A stretch of DNA of 7,999 bases. Origin: Candidatus Ancillula trichonymphae ImTpAt. Its GTDB lineage: Bacteria > Actinomycetota > Actinomycetes > Actinomycetales > Bifidobacteriaceae. The DNA is taken from contig AXYY01000031.1 of NCBI GenBank assembly GCA_000485475.1, positions 1 through 7,999 on the forward strand, given 5' to 3'. Both the position numbers and the translations under genes were made by a program. Positions 1 to 6,488 of this stretch are shown here, in pieces (the stretch's first letter is position 1; each line of letters starts with the position of its first letter). The notes under the pieces were generated by a model, which searched no databases, had not been told where the DNA came from, and saw only the letters and a program-made list of their open reading frames with translations.

Positions 1-113
1 TAGCTAATACTATAAGCACTTAATTTAGCAAATAGTTGTCAGAAAATATTAAATGAATGTTAAATTTTGTGGGGTTTTGACTTTAACTGGTTGGTTGAGT
101 GGGGTTTATGGGT
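1..113. other. AT-rich stretch with no recognisable gene
   Basis: Stops occur in all frames early on, and no ribosome binding site or promoter of good quality is seen. Together with the repeat copy and coding remnant downstream, it forms about 690 bp without an intact gene. Confidence 0.5.
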
Positions 114-252
114 CTTTTGCTACGCAAAGGCAAATGACTGCGTTTGCAAAAGCAAACTCCTTTGTCTTGTGCGTGTGCGTGGTTCATTCGCATTCCGCAA
201 AGCCGCGGAATACGAACAACTTGCACCCGCAGGTAAAAGGAGTGCTCCGCAC
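114..252 (-). repeat. Hairpin-trio repeat element, copy A (minus orientation)
   Basis: On the minus strand this copy reads hairpin 0, hairpin 1, hairpin 2 in the same order as the copies at 1704 and 7094. Hairpin 0 is ATTCCGC/GCGGAAT (192-198 with 205-211), extended by an outer TTCG/CGAA pairing (187-190 with 213-216). Hairpin 1 is GTTTGC-AAAA-GCAAAC as written on the plus strand (142-157). Hairpin 2 is CTTTTGC-TAC-GCAAAGG (114-130), seven pairs including one T-G wobble. The conserved core is 114-216. An extra small hairpin, GTGC-TCC-GCAC (242-252), lies beyond hairpin 0. There is no credible reading frame through it. It resembles short, non-autonomous intergenic repeats, but no target-site duplication could be identified. 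Confidence 0.75.
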
Positions 253-356
253 GCAAATTGTGTGCGGGTACTGAGTGGATGACTAGAAATGTGACGAATC
301 GTGAGTACTTGTTATTTGTGATCTTGTGTAGAACATTACAGATGAACTCAAAATCT

Positions 357-675
357 TCAACAAAAGTGCAACAATATGCTATAAACTGGTAGTAGTAGGG
401 GGAAACTGGTGTAAAAATACTTGACAAGCGGTTTTTTATATGTTATACCGCTCACAGTTGATGGATCGCCGCCTGCTTCTGCGTATAGCGTATCAAGTAT
501 TGGGTTGACCGGGTAAGCGGTTCATTTCTTCACCTTTAGTTCTGAACAATCCAGCAATCATCATTTTCTCTGATGACCGTTTTTCAAGTCCGAAACGCTC
601 CATCTCTTTTGTAACAACCATTAACACTGGTGTTGCACTCGGGGATGCACATGCGAGCTCTTGAGAACCGTAATG
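357..675 (-). pseudogene. Unidentified coding remnant, frameshifted
   Basis: The minus strand carries a coding-like stretch that runs from about 675 down to a TGA at 493-495; it includes VTKEMERFGLEKRSSEKMM and ends near LPGQPNT. One base out of frame, the reading continues at 497 with LDTLYAEAGGDPSTVSG and runs to a TGA at 357-359. A third frame, from about 427 downward (IFTPVSPYYYQFIAYCC), also looks protein-like, so the remnant may reach to about 280. No start codon with a promoter is evident, and the upstream end abuts the thiL promoter. The composition, rich in Glu, Lys and Met with few stops, suggests a once-real gene broken by single-base indels. I do not recognise the family. It could be a chance open stretch, so the call is tentative. 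Confidence 0.4.
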
Positions 676-684
676 TGCTATAAT
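676..684 (+). promoter_or_regulatory. Extended -10 promoter of thiL remnant
   Basis: A consensus TATAAT (679-684) is preceded by TGC (676-678), giving an extended -10; no good -35 is visible at 16-18 bp upstream. Five bases after the hexamer a GTG (690-692) opens VSDLVKVVEK. That frame meets the thiL frame at 719 through a one-base shift in the A-run at 714-718. This suggests the original gene was leaderless with a GTG start. The downstream ATG at 719 has no convincing Shine-Dalgarno sequence. Confidence 0.6.
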
Positions 685-689
685 AATAC

Positions 690-1703
690 GTGTCTGACTT
701 AGTAAAAGTAGTAGAAAAATGCCAGAAAAAGACGAAATTATCCGTCGTTTAGGAGCGATTTTTCGTGTGACGCATAATGATGAAACTTTACTGGATATAG
801 GTGATGATTACGCAGTGTTGTTCGCTAGTGCGTCCTCTGACGACAAGCGCTTTGTTGTTTCAACTGATATTTTGATTGAGGGTGTTCATTTTAAGACTCA
901 GTGGTCTACTGCTGCTCAAATTGCTAAACGAGTATTTGCACAAAACTTCGCAGATATAGAGCCGTACAAGGAGCCAGAGGGATTGTACTAGTTGTGTCTC
1001 TCGGAGTGCCTGAGCGGTGCACGTACCAGTGGTTGGAGGTTTTCGCAACAGGAACTAGCAAATACGGCGAAGAAGAACCATGTGGCTGTTTGTTGGTGGT
1101 GGCGGAGACCTGTCCAGAGATCAGCACAAGTCCGTTGTCAGCCCTGCGGTATTGGCGCATTTGATGGACGAGATGCAGTTACTAGAAAAGGTGCAAGAGT
1201 TGATGATGAGTTGCACTTTGCGGAGAACTGGACACGAGCACAATAGGACTAGAAGTGCTAAAATCTACAAATAATAGTGATCTAGAAATTTTCGATGCGG
1301 TTGACTTAAAGCGGGCGGTAGAAATTTATAAATGTCCAGAACCGCACTATGAACAAGGAATTTGGGCTGCACAAAATAGTGCACCTGCGATGATGGACAT
1401 TTCGGATGGCTTGCTCAAGGATAGTTCTCGGCTCGCACGAAGCAGCGGTGTATCAATTGAGTTATATGGCGCGTTGCGCAATCTACGGATTTACGCGTAC
1501 CACTTTCCCATTACTACACAGGTGATGAAGATCATGCGTTATTAGCAGCAACTTTCCGCCGAGGACTTCGCTAAATCAGGAGTGGAAGGTCGTTGGACGT
1601 GTGGTTGCAGCTGGACCGCAAGCAGTGATTGGTGCAGATTTGAACATGAGTAGTAATTGGGAGATCAGGGGGATCACTTCAGGTGTTGATGTAGAAGAAC
1701 AGT
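690..1703 (+). pseudogene. thiL: thiL pseudogene (thiamine-monophosphate kinase), multiple frameshifts
   Basis: ThiL is a cytosolic kinase that phosphorylates thiamine monophosphate to thiamine pyrophosphate using ATP. Family landmarks appear in the right order but in different frames: LLDIGDDYAVLF and VSTDILIEGVHF (Mg/ATP-binding acidic motifs) and NFADIE in frame from 719; VVSLGVPERCTYQWLEVF one base on; then ELANTAKKNHVAV, GGDLSRDQHKSVV, GRDAVTRKGARVDDELHFA, TSTIGLEVLKSTNNS, MMDISDGLLKDSSRLA, GDEDHALLAATF and VVGRVVAAGPQAVIGADLN. Reading these needs frame changes near 715, 965, 1050, 1090, 1155, 1220, 1515, 1560 and 1580. Most are single-base indels with few obvious substitutions, so the inactivation looks fairly recent. 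Neighbouring long genes are intact, which argues against poor sequence quality. The start is probably the GTG at 690, otherwise the ATG at 719. The 3' end runs into repeat copy B at 1704. No functional product is expected. Confidence 0.9.
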
Positions 1704-1897
1704 ATTCTGCTCCGCAGAATGCGATCAACCTGTGCACCTGCGCAAAAAAAACAGTGGAGTTTGTGAACAAACACAATTATTTGCCTTTTGCGAAGCAAAA
1801 GACCGCTAAACTTGCTGCACACAATTACTTCGTGAAATTCCGTTAAAACTTGCGCCTGCGCGCAAGACAACTGTATTCCTATTCCGCAAAGCGAAAT
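1704..1897 (+). repeat. Hairpin-trio repeat element, copy B, with two extra hairpins
   Basis: The core (1704-1801) has the same order as copies A and C. Hairpin 0 is ATTCTGC-TCC-GCAGAAT (1704-1720). Hairpin 1 is GTTTGT-GA-ACAAAC (1759-1772). After CACAATTATTTGC comes hairpin 2, CTTTTGC-GAA-GCAAAAG (1785-1801), a perfect 7-bp stem. Two more hairpins follow: CTTGCGC-CTGC-GCGCAAG (1849-1866), perfect over 7 bp, and ATTCCGC-AAA-GCGAAAT (1881-1897), a hairpin-0 relative with one mismatch. CACACAATTACTTCG (1818-1832) resembles the linker between hairpins 1 and 2, so a second, degraded copy may be present. The element lies exactly at the decayed 3' end of thiL and about 70 bp upstream of nadE. Confidence 0.75.
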
Positions 1898-1950
1898 GCA
1901 CCTGAGTGATGGCGTGATGAAGATGGGGCAAGCATAAAACTAGGTAGTTG

Positions 1951-1966
1951 TGGTATACTGTAAAAT
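1951..1966 (+). promoter_or_regulatory. Extended -10 promoter of nadE, leaderless start
   Basis: TGG-TATACT (1951-1959) is an extended -10. Only seven bases separate it from the nadE ATG at 1967, so transcription would start at or within a base or two of the A of the start codon. No Shine-Dalgarno sequence precedes the ATG, and no clear -35 is seen. Confidence 0.65.
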
Positions 1967-3574
1967 ATGCTGGTGTGTGGAAAAGTTGCAGTTGCGCAGA
2001 TAGATTCACGAACGGGGGACTTCGAGGGTAACGCTGCGAAAATCATCAAGTTTAGTATTCTTGCCAAAAAGAAAGGTGCGGAAGTTGTTGTGTCCCCAGA
2101 ACTTTCTTTGTGTGGTTACCCAACTGAAGATTTGGTTTTCTACAAGAAGTTTATAACGGACTCCAAAAATGCGCAAGATGAGTTGCTCTTCAAGTTGGGG
2201 AAAGCCGCTCCAGATCTGCACATATTCTTCGGAAATGTTGCGCAAAAAGAGGACAACAGTAGTTCAATTCAGAATGCGCTTTTTGAGGTCTTAAACGGGA
2301 AAGTTGTTCGCAAATATACTAAAAGAGATCTTCCGAACTACGGTGTGTTCGACGAAAAGCGGTATTTTACTGTGGATAGTAGTCAAGATTTTCGATTCAA
2401 GGGTGCGGCAAATGCGGCAGTTGCGATATGCGAGGACATTTGGAATAATGCGCCCCTCGATGTACGGGAGTCAGATGATATGATTATCGTGATCAATGCT
2501 TCACCTTTTTCCGCACAGAAGCGCGAACTACGCCTGAAAATTGCTCAGAAGTTGGCGAAGAAGTATCGCTTACCAGTAGTTTACGTAAATCTTGTTGGTG
2601 CGCAAGATGAACTAGTTTTTGACGGTGGCTCATTTGCTCTTGATGAAAATGCGCGGCTGGTCTCGCAGTATCCAAAGTTCAAGGAAGCGCTCACGTTCAA
2701 TCGTGAAGTGCACTCAGGTGCAGATGAATTATTAGACATGTATTCTGCATGTGTTTTGGGACTACGAGCCTACGCACTGAACAACGGTTTTTCGTCAGCT
2801 GTTATTGGACTTTCTGGTGGAATTGATTCTGCACTTGTAGCAACCATGGCAGTTGATGCACTTGGTAGCGCGGTTGGAATCGCCATGCCCTCAATATATT
2901 CTTCGTCTGGATCTGTTGCAGATGCGGTTGAACTTGCAGATAATTTGGGCATGCAGTATATCGAGCAACCAATTGATGGCGTTTTTGATGTCTACAAGTC
3001 GCTCAGTTCAAAGTTTACCAGCAATCTTGCACTTGAGAATATCCAGGCACGAATACGCGGCAACCTCTTGATGTCATACTCCAATTCTAACTTTGGTTGT
3101 TTGGTTTTGACAACTGGTAACAAATCGGAACTTGCGGTTGGTTATTCCACAATTTATGGCGATACGGTTGGAGGATATGCACCGATTAAAGATGTGTACA
3201 AAACGAAGGTCTGGGAGTTGGCGAGGCGTAGAAATGGACTTGATTATCAGGAACTAGTGGAGCTGGGGTTCAAGGGAAGCATCAACCCTATTCCTTCTAG
3301 TTCAATTACCAAACCACCCTCTGCAGAACTCAAAGCTGGTCAATTAGATTCGGACATTTTACCTGAATACAGCGAACTTGATGCAAAACTTGAACAGTAC
3401 ATTGAGAACTACTCAGAGGTCGGTGATGACATCATGAAGATAGTAAAACTTGCAGAATGGAAAAGGAGGCAGTGCCCAGTAGGTCCGAAAGTGACATCTC
3501 GCTCATTTGGCAAAGACTTCAGAATGCCGATCGCGCGCAGGCAACCAAACATGACCGCCACGCACTCTGCTTGA
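1967..3574 (+). CDS. nadE: Glutamine-dependent NAD+ synthetase
   Basis: NadE makes NAD+ from nicotinate adenine dinucleotide (deamido-NAD+) using ATP and ammonia released from glutamine; it is cytosolic and catalyses the final step of NAD+ biosynthesis. The protein has 535 residues, full length for the two-domain form. The N-terminal nitrilase-type amidase (about 1-250) shows the catalytic triad: Glu45 in SPELSLCGYPTEDL, Lys119 in KRDLPNYGVFDEKRYF and Cys155 in AVAICEDIWN. The C-terminal synthetase (about 260-535) has the ATP-pyrophosphatase loop SGGIDS (283-288), ARIRGNLLMSYSN, TTGNKSELAVGYSTIYGD (382-399) and GGYAPIKDVYKTKV. The ending RRQCPVGPKVTSRSFGKDFR is typical of the family. The ATG at 1967 is chosen because VAVAQIDSRTGD follows at the usual position and a -10 element lies seven bases upstream. 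It is monocistronic and converges with the tRNA gene 17 bp downstream; no terminator is seen between them. Confidence 0.97.
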   Translation: MLVCGKVAVAQIDSRTGDFEGNAAKIIKFSILAKKKGAEVVVSPELSLCGYPTEDLVFYKKFITDSKNAQDELLFKLGKAAPDLHIFFGNVAQKEDNSSSIQNALFEVLNGKVVRKYTKRDLPNYGVFDEKRYFTVDSSQDFRFKGAANAAVAICEDIWNNAPLDVRESDDMIIVINASPFSAQKRELRLKIAQKLAKKYRLPVVYVNLVGAQDELVFDGGSFALDENARLVSQYPKFKEALTFNREVHSGADELLDMYSACVLGLRAYALNNGFSSAVIGLSGGIDSALVATMAVDALGSAVGIAMPSIYSSSGSVADAVELADNLGMQYIEQPIDGVFDVYKSLSSKFTSNLALENIQARIRGNLLMSYSNSNFGCLVLTTGNKSELAVGYSTIYGDTVGGYAPIKDVYKTKVWELARRRNGLDYQELVELGFKGSINPIPSSSITKPPSAELKAGQLDSDILPEYSELDAKLEQYIENYSEVGDDIMKIVKLAEWKRRQCPVGPKVTSRSFGKDFRMPIARRQPNMTATHSA

Positions 3575-3591
3575 TAACTTCTTGACGGTTG

Positions 3592-3664
3592 TGGAGGTAA
3601 GGGGACTCGAACCCCTAACCCTCTGCTTGCAAAGCAGATGCGCTACCAATTGCGCCACACCCCC
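3592..3664 (-). tRNA. tRNA-Ala (anticodon TGC)
   Basis: Folding the minus strand gives a complete 73-nt cloverleaf: a 7-bp acceptor stem (GGGGGTG with TACCTCC), D stem GCGC/GCGC around AATTGGTA, anticodon stem TCTGC/GCAGA with loop TTTGCAA (anticodon TGC), a 5-nt variable region, T stem AGGGG/CCCCT with loop TTCGAGT, and discriminator A. The third acceptor pair is G3-U70, the classic identity determinant of alanine tRNAs, which confirms the assignment. The 3' CCA is not encoded (CAA follows), so it must be added after transcription. Confidence 0.97.
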
Positions 3665-3682
3665 TGGTTCAAAAACAACTTC

Positions 3683-3711
3683 ATTGTACCATACAGTTTT
3701 CGCAATGTCAA
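3683..3711 (-). promoter_or_regulatory. Sigma70-type promoter of tRNA-Ala
   Basis: On the minus strand TTGACA (3711-3706) is followed by a 17-bp spacer and TACAAT (3688-3683), with TGG directly before the -10. Initiation about seven bases on would leave a leader of roughly 10-12 nt before the mature tRNA 5' end at 3664. This is the strongest minus-strand promoter in the window. It shows that the tRNA is transcribed independently of the mtnN operon upstream. Confidence 0.85.
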
Positions 3712-3766
3712 CTAGCCCGAGGTAGTTTTGCAAAAAAAGTAGCAAAATGACCAGACAAGTGGATTG

Positions 3767-4483
3767 CTAGTGTAGATAAAGACCTGCGTGCATCACTTGC
3801 TCGCACAATTTCACCACAAAATCCGCACTCTTTTGTGCAGATGTGTGAATGCTGAACTTTTGGTTACTAAAATCTGCATAGGATGTATCGCAGTTGTCAC
3901 TAATCGCGCGAATAATCAGACTAGGGATGCCATTTTTCATGCAGATGTGGGCGACTGCTGCCCCCTCCATTTCAACAGCATGTGCGCCCAGTTTATCGCG
4001 CATAAACTTCACATCGTCTGGACTACTGATAAAGCGGTTTCCACTGATGATGACGACTGGTTGTAGTTCAATGTCTAGATTTTCTGCGGTTTTCAGGGCC
4101 AAAGTCAACAACTCTTCATCTGCGCGAAAAACTTCCGCATGAGGTTCAGACTTCGCGATTAGCGCAACTTCAGCATCAATGTATTTCAGTTCCTTTCCAA
4201 CTACAACTGAATTTATACCAATTTCTGGCACCAAACTACCAGCAATTCCCGAGAAGATAACCGCATTCACGCCGAAATGCGAAATCAGCAGTTGAGTTCC
4301 TGCAGCCGCATTTGCAAGTCCCATACCGCACAACATCAGTACCACTTCTAATTCTTCTGCGGCACCTATTCTTGTTGTTGTATAACAAACAGTTCCTGCA
4401 ATTTTCTGCTCCTGAACGCCCGCACACTCAGTAAGAATATTATTCACTTCTACTTCTAGCGCACAGATAATACCAATCTTCAC
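3767..4483 (-). CDS. mtnN: 5'-methylthioadenosine/S-adenosylhomocysteine nucleosidase
   Basis: MtnN cleaves the N-glycosidic bond of 5'-methylthioadenosine and S-adenosylhomocysteine, releasing adenine. It clears by-products of SAM-dependent reactions and feeds methionine salvage; it is a soluble cytosolic enzyme. The 238-residue product covers the whole nucleoside-phosphorylase fold. It has the N-terminal MKIGIICALEVEV with Glu12 at the family's catalytic position, VIFSGIAGSL (75-84), SGNRFISSPDDV (147-158), AVEMEGAAVAHIC (169-181, with the ribose-binding glutamates 171 and 173) and RAISDNCD (192-199, with Asp196 as the purine-protonating acid). The start is a GTG at 4483, preceded by AGGTGG (4495-4490), which overlaps the stop codon of the upstream glycosyltransferase gene. 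Only 10 bp separate the two genes, so they form an operon and are probably translationally linked. The C-terminal tail after LCEQV is short and variable. Confidence 0.95.
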   Translation of the reverse strand: MKIGIICALEVEVNNILTECAGVQEQKIAGTVCYTTTRIGAAEELEVVLMLCGMGLANAAAGTQLLISHFGVNAVIFSGIAGSLVPEIGINSVVVGKELKYIDAEVALIAKSEPHAEVFRADEELLTLALKTAENLDIELQPVVIISGNRFISSPDDVKFMRDKLGAHAVEMEGAAVAHICMKNGIPSLIIRAISDNCDTSYADFSNQKFSIHTSAQKSADFVVKLCEQVMHAGLYLH

Positions 4484-4489
4484 TTTGCA

Positions 4490-4495
4490 CCACCT
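4490..4495 (-). promoter_or_regulatory. Shine-Dalgarno site of mtnN overlapping upstream stop
   Basis: AGGTGG lies six bases before the GTG at 4483 and overlaps the TAG stop (4496-4494) of the glycosyltransferase gene. It supports GTG as the true start. It also contrasts with the leaderless genes here: Shine-Dalgarno initiation is used inside the operon. Confidence 0.75.
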
Positions 4496-6332
4496 ACTTT
4501 CTTAAAACTTCCGCCTGACTTTTCAGGACGTGGAATGGATTAGTTCTGTCAAAGTTGATGTTGAAGAATGGATCACCGTATTTTATTAAGTCTGGGTACC
4601 GTGAGTGGAACAATTCCTGCGCCCTTTTGAATTCAGCAAGATCGCGCTTTTTAACTTCTTCTGGTTTGCCCAATGAGATGGATTCATGATGAACAAGTCG
4701 CACATATGGGTTGTAGATATTCGTCATACCGAGATTTCTGATGCGCAAGCACAAATCAACATCGTTGTAGGTTATCGCAAATTCTGAATCAAAACCGTTC
4801 ACAAGATCAAAAACGGACTTCTTCACCATCATGCACGCCGCAGAAACTGCCGTAACCTCCCGTTTGTTGAAAATGAGTACGTGCTGAGAAATGCTGAGCG
4901 GCTGGTTGTGTAGTTTCACGGTTGAAAATGCATTTGAAGCAGACCCGCCAACACCGGAAACAATGCCCGCGTGTTGAACAATCTCCTCGCCTGGATACAG
5001 CAACATCACCCCAACTGCTCCAATTTCCTCGCGCGCAGAATCGCCAAGCAGTAGTTCGAGCCAGTTCTCAGTAATCACCTCAGTATCGTTGTTCAGCATC
5101 AAAAGGTGCTCGCCATTGGCCTGAGTCGCACCAAAATTACAAGCCTTCGCATAACTGAAACGGTCTTCGACAAATTCAACAACTCTAAAATTGCTGTGCT
5201 TTTGTGCGAATTCATCATATAATTTCTGCACCTGTTTTTCGTCAGAACCGGTATCAACAACGATTACCTCAAAGTTCTGGTAACTGGTTTTTACGAAGAT
5301 AGATTCAAAACAGCGCCCAATAATTTCACACGCATTTTTACTAGGGATTACGATCGACACCAGCGGATTACCAGACGGCTTAAAAATTGTGTTCCAGCCG
5401 TTGTTGACTTCATCGCGCACAAGTGTGAAGTTCTTGAAACCACGAGCGGCCAGATCATCAGTTAATGCACGCTCTTGAGCCTCTACGAGATACGGCTTTG
5501 AGCTGAAAGATTGCGCAGTAGATTGTGCGTGCACGCGCCAAGAGTAGAGGACTTTGGGCACATGGTAGACCTTATCCGTGTGCCGTGCGAGCCGCAGGAA
5601 GAACTCCCAATCTTGTGTTCCATCAAATTCACTTCGTTCCCCGCCGAACTTGTCAATAAGCGTTTTACGAACAACTGATAAGTGCACCGGGTAGTTAATT
5701 GCGCGTAGTAGTTCAAGATTCCAGTCCGGTTTGAAAAACTCGTGGAAGTGGTGACCAGGAACTTCGTCAATTTTGTCCTCGTCGGTGTAGATAAAATTCG
5801 CATCCTGATGCTTATTCAGCAGTTTCACAACCTCGAACAACGCGTTTGGCCACAACTCGTCGTCATGATCAAGTAGAGCAACGAACTCGCCCGTCGACAT
5901 CGCAAAGCCCTCATTCGTCACGCCCGCAATGTGCAAGTTCTTGTCCAAAAACTTGTATTTCACACGCTTGTCCTTTTCTGCTGCATTTTGAATCACGGCG
6001 CGAACCTCCTCGTTCGGTGACGCATCATCAACAATAATCAGCTCCAAATTGTTATAAAACTGCGCGAGAACTGAGGAAACTGCACACTGCAAGAATTGCG
6101 GATTAGTGTTGTAGGTCGGCATAACGACTGAGATCAGTGGGCGGTAGTTGAACGCCTCAATTTCCTTGAAAAATTTGTTGCGTTGTGCCTCAGTTGGGTA
6201 ATTTTTCTGAACCCACGCAGAATACGCATTCACCTCAGCAGGCGCACCAAACAGCTGTTGTCTTTTTGCGTAACACGCAGCCATGAATCGCGGAAATGTA
6301 GAATTCATAAACGCGCGGAAACCTTTTGCCAT
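4494..6332 (-). CDS. Glycosyltransferase with two GT2 (GT-A fold) domains
   Basis: The 612-residue protein carries two complete family-2 glycosyltransferase domains in tandem. Such proteins transfer sugars from nucleotide-sugar donors onto growing surface glycans at the inner face of the membrane. Domain 1 (about 65-290) has PLISVVMPTYNTN, LELIIVDDASPNEE, the metal-binding LLDHDDELWPNAL (154-166), YTDEDKIDE, and GTQDWEFFLRLA with WRVHAQST as acceptor-site and base regions. Domain 2 (about 323-560) has PLVSIVIPSKN, FEVIVVDTGSDEKQ, LMLNNDTEVITENW (411-424), CMMVKKSVFDLVNGFD and TYNDVDLCLRIRN. The first 60 residues form a basic, helical-looking extension common before the first domain in this family. 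There is no signal peptide or clear membrane segment. Both putative DXD-type sites look intact, so both domains may be active, perhaps adding alternating residues. Donor and acceptor cannot be inferred. The ATG at 6332 is chosen because of the promoter six bases upstream. It is the first gene of an operon with mtnN. Confidence 0.93.
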   Translation of the reverse strand: MAKGFRAFMNSTFPRFMAACYAKRQQLFGAPAEVNAYSAWVQKNYPTEAQRNKFFKEIEAFNYRPLISVVMPTYNTNPQFLQCAVSSVLAQFYNNLELIIVDDASPNEEVRAVIQNAAEKDKRVKYKFLDKNLHIAGVTNEGFAMSTGEFVALLDHDDELWPNALFEVVKLLNKHQDANFIYTDEDKIDEVPGHHFHEFFKPDWNLELLRAINYPVHLSVVRKTLIDKFGGERSEFDGTQDWEFFLRLARHTDKVYHVPKVLYSWRVHAQSTAQSFSSKPYLVEAQERALTDDLAARGFKNFTLVRDEVNNGWNTIFKPSGNPLVSIVIPSKNACEIIGRCFESIFVKTSYQNFEVIVVDTGSDEKQVQKLYDEFAQKHSNFRVVEFVEDRFSYAKACNFGATQANGEHLLMLNNDTEVITENWLELLLGDSAREEIGAVGVMLLYPGEEIVQHAGIVSGVGGSASNAFSTVKLHNQPLSISQHVLIFNKREVTAVSAACMMVKKSVFDLVNGFDSEFAITYNDVDLCLRIRNLGMTNIYNPYVRLVHHESISLGKPEEVKKRDLAEFKRAQELFHSRYPDLIKYGDPFFNINFDRTNPFHVLKSQAEVLRK

Positions 6333-6347
6333 GCGAGCATTATACCA
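6333..6347 (-). promoter_or_regulatory. Extended -10 promoter of the glycosyltransferase operon, leaderless
   Basis: On the minus strand TGG-TATAAT (6347-6339) is a perfect extended -10. Only GCTCGC separates it from the ATG at 6332, so the mRNA should begin at or next to the start codon. No Shine-Dalgarno sequence could fit in the transcript, and no consensus -35 is seen 17 bp upstream. Confidence 0.7.
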
Positions 6348-6423
6348 CAGGCCAGGTACTGCTCTGTGTTCATGAGAGTTTTAGTAACTTTTAAGTAAAA
6401 AATAAAAAGAGTTAGAGCAAAAC

Positions 6424-6452
6424 TTGACATTCCAATTCTTCTGTGGTGTAAT
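6424..6452 (+). promoter_or_regulatory. Consensus promoter of secreted-protein gene
   Basis: TTGACA (6424-6429), a 17-bp spacer and TGTAAT (6447-6452), with TGG before the -10, make a strong sigma70-type promoter. Expected initiation near 6459 gives a leader of about 30 nt before the ATG at 6489. It is divergent from the glycosyltransferase promoter, with about 75 bp of AT-rich DNA between them. Confidence 0.8.
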
Positions 6453-6475
6453 TCCTAGGAAACTGTAAATTAGTC

Positions 6476-6482
6476 GAAAGGA
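6476..6482 (+). promoter_or_regulatory. Ribosome binding site of secreted-protein gene
   Basis: GAAAGGA ends six bases before the ATG at 6489. It fixes that ATG, which opens a signal peptide, as the start, rather than the ATG at 6574 in the next frame. Confidence 0.75.
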
Positions 6483-6488
6483 ATTTTT

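Noticed and set aside
53..282. Two overlapping 71-73-codon open frames on the plus strand
   Set aside because: They cross the hairpin repeat, have no ribosome binding site and show repeat-driven composition.
83..427. 114-codon open frame on the minus strand
   Set aside because: Much of it runs through the hairpin repeat copy A, where its translation has no protein-like pattern. Only the first part may belong to the decayed gene already described.
421..449. TTGACA - 17 bp - TATACC, promoter-like on the plus strand
   Set aside because: It lies inside the minus-strand coding remnant and leads only to a 15-codon frame from the ATG at 461 with no ribosome binding site. It is probably coincidental.
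1601..1846. 81-codon open frame on the plus strand
   Set aside because: Its first third is the C-terminal part of the thiL pseudogene; the rest is translation of repeat copy B.
3721..3750. TTTTGC...GCAAAA inverted repeat between mtnN and the tRNA gene as a terminator
   Set aside because: The stem is short and AT-rich, the T run is in the loop rather than after the stem, and the arms do not form a terminator-like structure.
6346..6368. CACAG...CTGTG inverted repeat upstream of the glycosyltransferase promoter
   Set aside because: Five-base arms with a 13-bp gap are too weak to call an operator.
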